Origin: Rhodobacter ferrooxidans
Lineage (GTDB): Bacteria; Pseudomonadota; Alphaproteobacteria; Rhodobacterales; Rhodobacteraceae
Direction of reading: 5' to 3'
Length of the DNA: 64,000 bases
Assembly (NCBI RefSeq): GCF_000176015.1
Contig: NZ_ACYY01000014.1
Span: 40,345 to 104,344 of the forward strand
Below, piece by piece: positions 61,836 through 64,000 of the stretch (positions are counted from its first letter, which is position 1; each line of letters opens with the position of its first letter). A model generated the notes under the pieces. The model saw only the letters and a program-made list of their open reading frames with translations. It had not been told where the DNA came from and made no database searches. The translations under genes and the position numbers were made by a program.

Positions 61836-63203
61836 TCAGGCCGGATCGACCGTCAGCCAGACCCCGCCTTCGGGGCGCAAAGTCAGGATCATCACCGGCT
61901 TCGGTTCTTTTCCGGGAACCGCGCCAAAGCGGAACCGCGCCAGCAGCGTCGCCAGAATGATCACCGCCTCTTGCAGCGCGAAAGAGGCACCGATGCAGAT
62001 CCGCGGCCCATCACCGAACGGCAGATAGGCAAAGCGGTCCACCCGGCGGGCGTCGGCAAAGCGGCCGGGGTCAAAGCGGTCGGGGTCGGCCCACAGCGCG
62101 TGATGGCGGTGCAGCGCATAGATCGGCAGGATCACGGTGTCGCCGGGTTTGATCTCGCGGCCACAAAGCTCGTCCGCCATCAGCGCCGTGCGCGACAGAA
62201 ACGCCGCGGGCGGGTACATCCGCAACGCCTCGTCGATGATCGCCCGCACCAGCGGCAAGGCCGCCAGATCCGCCGCCGTCGCCGCCCGATCCCCCAGCAC
62301 CGCCTGTGCCTGCGCCCGCGCCGCGGCCTGCACGCCCTGATCAAAGGCGCACAGATACAGCGACCAAGCCAGCGTCAGCGCCGTGGTCTCGTGCCCGGCG
62401 ACGATGAAGGTCAAGAGGTTGTCGCGCAACTCGGCAGTGGACATGCGGCGCTCGGTGTTGGGGTCGCTGCCCGCCAGCAGCAGGTCCAGCAGGTCCGGCA
62501 CCGGATGCGGCGGCTCGGCCCGCCTGCGGTCGATGGCGGCGTCGGCAAAGCGCTTCATCTGCCGCATGCCGCTGCCGGCAAACATCCGCGAGGGCCGCGG
62601 CACCCAGCCCGGCGCACCGATGATATCCAGCAAGGACACCTTGGCGGTCTGGCCGATATAGGTCTCGATGGCGCGGTGCACCGCCTCGCGCTCGAACCCC
62701 TCGCCGCCGGAAAAGGTGACATCCGAGATCACCTCGAACGTCGCGGTGATCATCTCGTCGAACATGTCGGCCGCGCGCCCCGCCGCAGCACCAATCCGCG
62801 CCGAAGCCCGTTCCGCCGCCGCCGTCATCACCGGCGCGAGGTTTGCCACGTTGCGATGCGAGAACACCGGGGCGGCGGTGCGGCGCTGCCAGTGCCATTC
62901 GGCGCCCTCGGCCACGAACAGGCTGTCACCGATCGCCGGTTCCAGGATCAGCTTGGTGACCACCGACTTGGGGTAATCATCGACCTTGTCGCGCAGGATG
63001 CGGCGCAGCGCCCCCGGCTCCATCACCATGTGCCAGCGTTTGCCGGTGCGCCCCGACAGCATCGGCATCCGGGTGGCGATCTCGGGGATCAGTTCCAGCA
63101 CGTTGCGCTGACCGGCGCGCAGGGTGCCCATCACGCCCAGCGGCTCGGTGGCAAGCTTTACCCTTGCGGGCAGCGGTGGGGCGATGGGGCTGTGCAGGGT
63201 CAT
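61836..63203 (-). CDS. Cytochrome P450
   Basis: 455 residues. I-helix oxygen-binding motif 'FIVAGHETTALTLAWSLYLC', ExxR in 'IIDEALRMYPPAAFLSRTA', meander 'WADPDRFDPGRFADAR', and heme loop 'FAYLPFGDGPRICIGASFALQEAV' with the thiolate Cys. All are intact, so it should be an active monooxygenase. No N-terminal membrane anchor is evident. No ferredoxin or reductase partner is adjacent, and the substrate is unknown. CCGGAGGATGCC precedes the ATG at 63201-63203. Confidence 0.93.
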   Translation of the reverse strand: MTLHSPIAPPLPARVKLATEPLGVMGTLRAGQRNVLELIPEIATRMPMLSGRTGKRWHMVMEPGALRRILRDKVDDYPKSVVTKLILEPAIGDSLFVAEGAEWHWQRRTAAPVFSHRNVANLAPVMTAAAERASARIGAAAGRAADMFDEMITATFEVISDVTFSGGEGFEREAVHRAIETYIGQTAKVSLLDIIGAPGWVPRPSRMFAGSGMRQMKRFADAAIDRRRAEPPHPVPDLLDLLLAGSDPNTERRMSTAELRDNLLTFIVAGHETTALTLAWSLYLCAFDQGVQAAARAQAQAVLGDRAATAADLAALPLVRAIIDEALRMYPPAAFLSRTALMADELCGREIKPGDTVILPIYALHRHHALWADPDRFDPGRFADARRVDRFAYLPFGDGPRICIGASFALQEAVIILATLLARFRFGAVPGKEPKPVMILTLRPEGGVWLTVDPA

Positions 63204-63323
63204 GGCATCCTCCGGCGGGGTTACTGTGGATATAGCGGGCACCAGCGCCAGGAAAAGGCGTGCCCGTTGCAGGACCGTCGCCCGGTCGCTATGGCTTGGC
63301 AAAAGCCTGTCAAGGACGCCCCG

Positions 63324-63896
63324 ATGACCCTGCTGCGCAAAATCGCCCTGACCGCCGGACTGTTGCTGCTGGTGGCCTGTGGCAAGAACGACTTGGCCGC
63401 ACCGCCTGCCGAACTTGGCGATTTCGTGCTGGGGCTGAACATCGTCGTCGCCGACAACATGCAGAAGGTGCCGATCTCGCGCCCGGTCACGGTCGAGGAA
63501 TGGGAGGCGGTGATGAAAAAGGCGGTGGAAGACCGCTTTGGCCGCTACCGGGGCGACCGCGTCTATAACATCGGCATATCGGTTGACGCCTTCGCGCTGG
63601 CACCGAAGGGCGTTCCGCTGGTCGTGGCGCCGAAGTCGGTTCTGATGATCACGGCCAACATCTGGGATGACGCCAAGGGCCAGAAACTGAACCGCAAGGG
63701 CAAGCGGATCACCGTGTTCGAAAGCCTGTCGGGCGACACCGTGGTCGGCTCTGGCCTGACCCGCAGCAAAGAGCAGCAGATGGCGGCACTGTCCTACAAT
63801 GCGGTCAAGGCGGTCGAGCGCTGGTTGATGGACAATCCCGCCTGGTTCGACATGACCGACAGCCGCCGCAGCCCCACGCCAAGCGCCGCCAACTGA
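63324..63896 (+). CDS. Lipoprotein of unknown function
   Basis: 190 residues. The lipobox LLVAC ends the signal MTLLRKIALTAGLLLLVAC. The mature part has 'GDFVLGLNIVVADNMQKVPISRPVTVEEWEAVMKKAVEDRFGRYRGDRVYNIGISVDAFALAPKGVPLV', a compact alpha/beta domain without motifs I know, and ends with 'ALSYNAVKAVERWLMDNPAWFD'. AAGGA lies before the ATG. It is divergent from the P450 gene across 120 bases, so the two may share regulation. Confidence 0.78.
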   Translation: MTLLRKIALTAGLLLLVACGKNDLAAPPAELGDFVLGLNIVVADNMQKVPISRPVTVEEWEAVMKKAVEDRFGRYRGDRVYNIGISVDAFALAPKGVPLVVAPKSVLMITANIWDDAKGQKLNRKGKRITVFESLSGDTVVGSGLTRSKEQQMAALSYNAVKAVERWLMDNPAWFDMTDSRRSPTPSAAN

Positions 63897-63982
63897 GGCT
63901 TGATTTTCCCTGTTTCTGCCTGTAACGGACGCGCGATATTGCAACGGGCCATCCCGGCCCTTGATTTCGCGAGGCGCCCCAG

Positions 63983-64000
63983 ATGGCAAAGGCAAAGTAC
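63983..64000 (+). CDS. tuf: Start of a gene, probably elongation factor Tu (partial)
   Basis: Only the first six codons, MAKAKY, are in the window. Alphaproteobacterial EF-Tu starts MAKAKF/Y. GAGGCG lies upstream of the ATG. A small hairpin GGGCC/GGCCC (63946-63960) lies between the lipoprotein stop and this start. The call rests on the first residues only. Confidence 0.5.

Noticed and set aside
1..64000. tRNA, rRNA, riboswitch, prophage or insertion sequence
   Set aside because: I looked through the gaps between genes for T-loop motifs, transposase-like frames and integrase genes and found none. All gaps but one are under 300 bases.

Overview
The window is a gene-dense, GC-rich alphaproteobacterial chromosome segment that fits the Rhodobacteraceae/Paracoccaceae (Rhodobacter, Gemmobacter and Tabrizicola-like bacteria). 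The evidence is: a sulfide:quinone reductase that matches my memory of the Rhodobacter capsulatus enzyme, including cysteines 127, 159 and 353; XdhABC of the Rhodobacter type; an alphaproteobacterial ChvI-ChvG-HprK-RapZ-EIIA-HPr cluster; a methylsuccinyl-CoA dehydrogenase of the ethylmalonyl-CoA pathway; and the order rpoZ-rsh-DUF2062-pdxJ-acpS-lepB-rnc-era-recO. I see no rRNA, tRNA, CRISPR array, phage or insertion sequence.

Layout. 1-7 kb: end of greA, a membrane protein, then a leftward run (mobA, its partner, a GNAT acetyltransferase), a lipoprotein, an MBL-fold hydrolase and a DmdC-type acyl-CoA dehydrogenase. 7-16.3 kb: sua5, a GST, mscL, ald with a divergent Lrp regulator, a GH25 lipoprotein, an EF-hand protein, an AhpD-like protein, a DUF938 methyltransferase, an FAD oxidoreductase and sqr. 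16.4-25.9 kb: one leftward purine unit, xdhA-xdhB-xdhC-ABC ATPase-two permeases-BMP binding protein, which joins uptake to xanthine oxidation. 26-32.2 kb: dnaE, a MarR/membrane-protein pair with a palindromic operator, an AbrB-type permease and a NYN-domain protein. 32.3-44.1 kb: folK, rpoZ, rsh and the lepB-rnc-era-recO housekeeping run, ending in two MFS transporters. 44.2-47.7 kb: mcd and pckA, leftward. 48-52.5 kb: chvI-chvG-hprK-rapZ-EIIA-ptsH. 52.6-64 kb: 3-hydroxybutyryl-CoA dehydrogenase, DUF6473, etfBA, a PduO-type adenosyltransferase, an SDR, an SH3 protein, parC, a DUF533 protein, a cytochrome P450, a lipoprotein and the first codons of a probable tuf.

Many genes overlap by 1-14 bases (ATGA, GTGA, TGATG), so most leftward and rightward runs look like true operons. 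Acyl-CoA and acetate metabolism is prominent (mcd, DmdC-type dehydrogenase, hbd, etfAB, pckA, PduO-type adenosyltransferase).

The most unusual content is repeats. One family of GC-rich palindromic elements with a GGATATTT core occurs at least eight times. Three copies sit exactly between convergent genes, one appears to supply the ribosome-binding site of a permease gene, and two are read in frame inside xdhA and xdhB. A second family, made of two adjacent perfect palindromes, occurs twice. One copy is translated as the positively charged N-terminus of a secreted protein.
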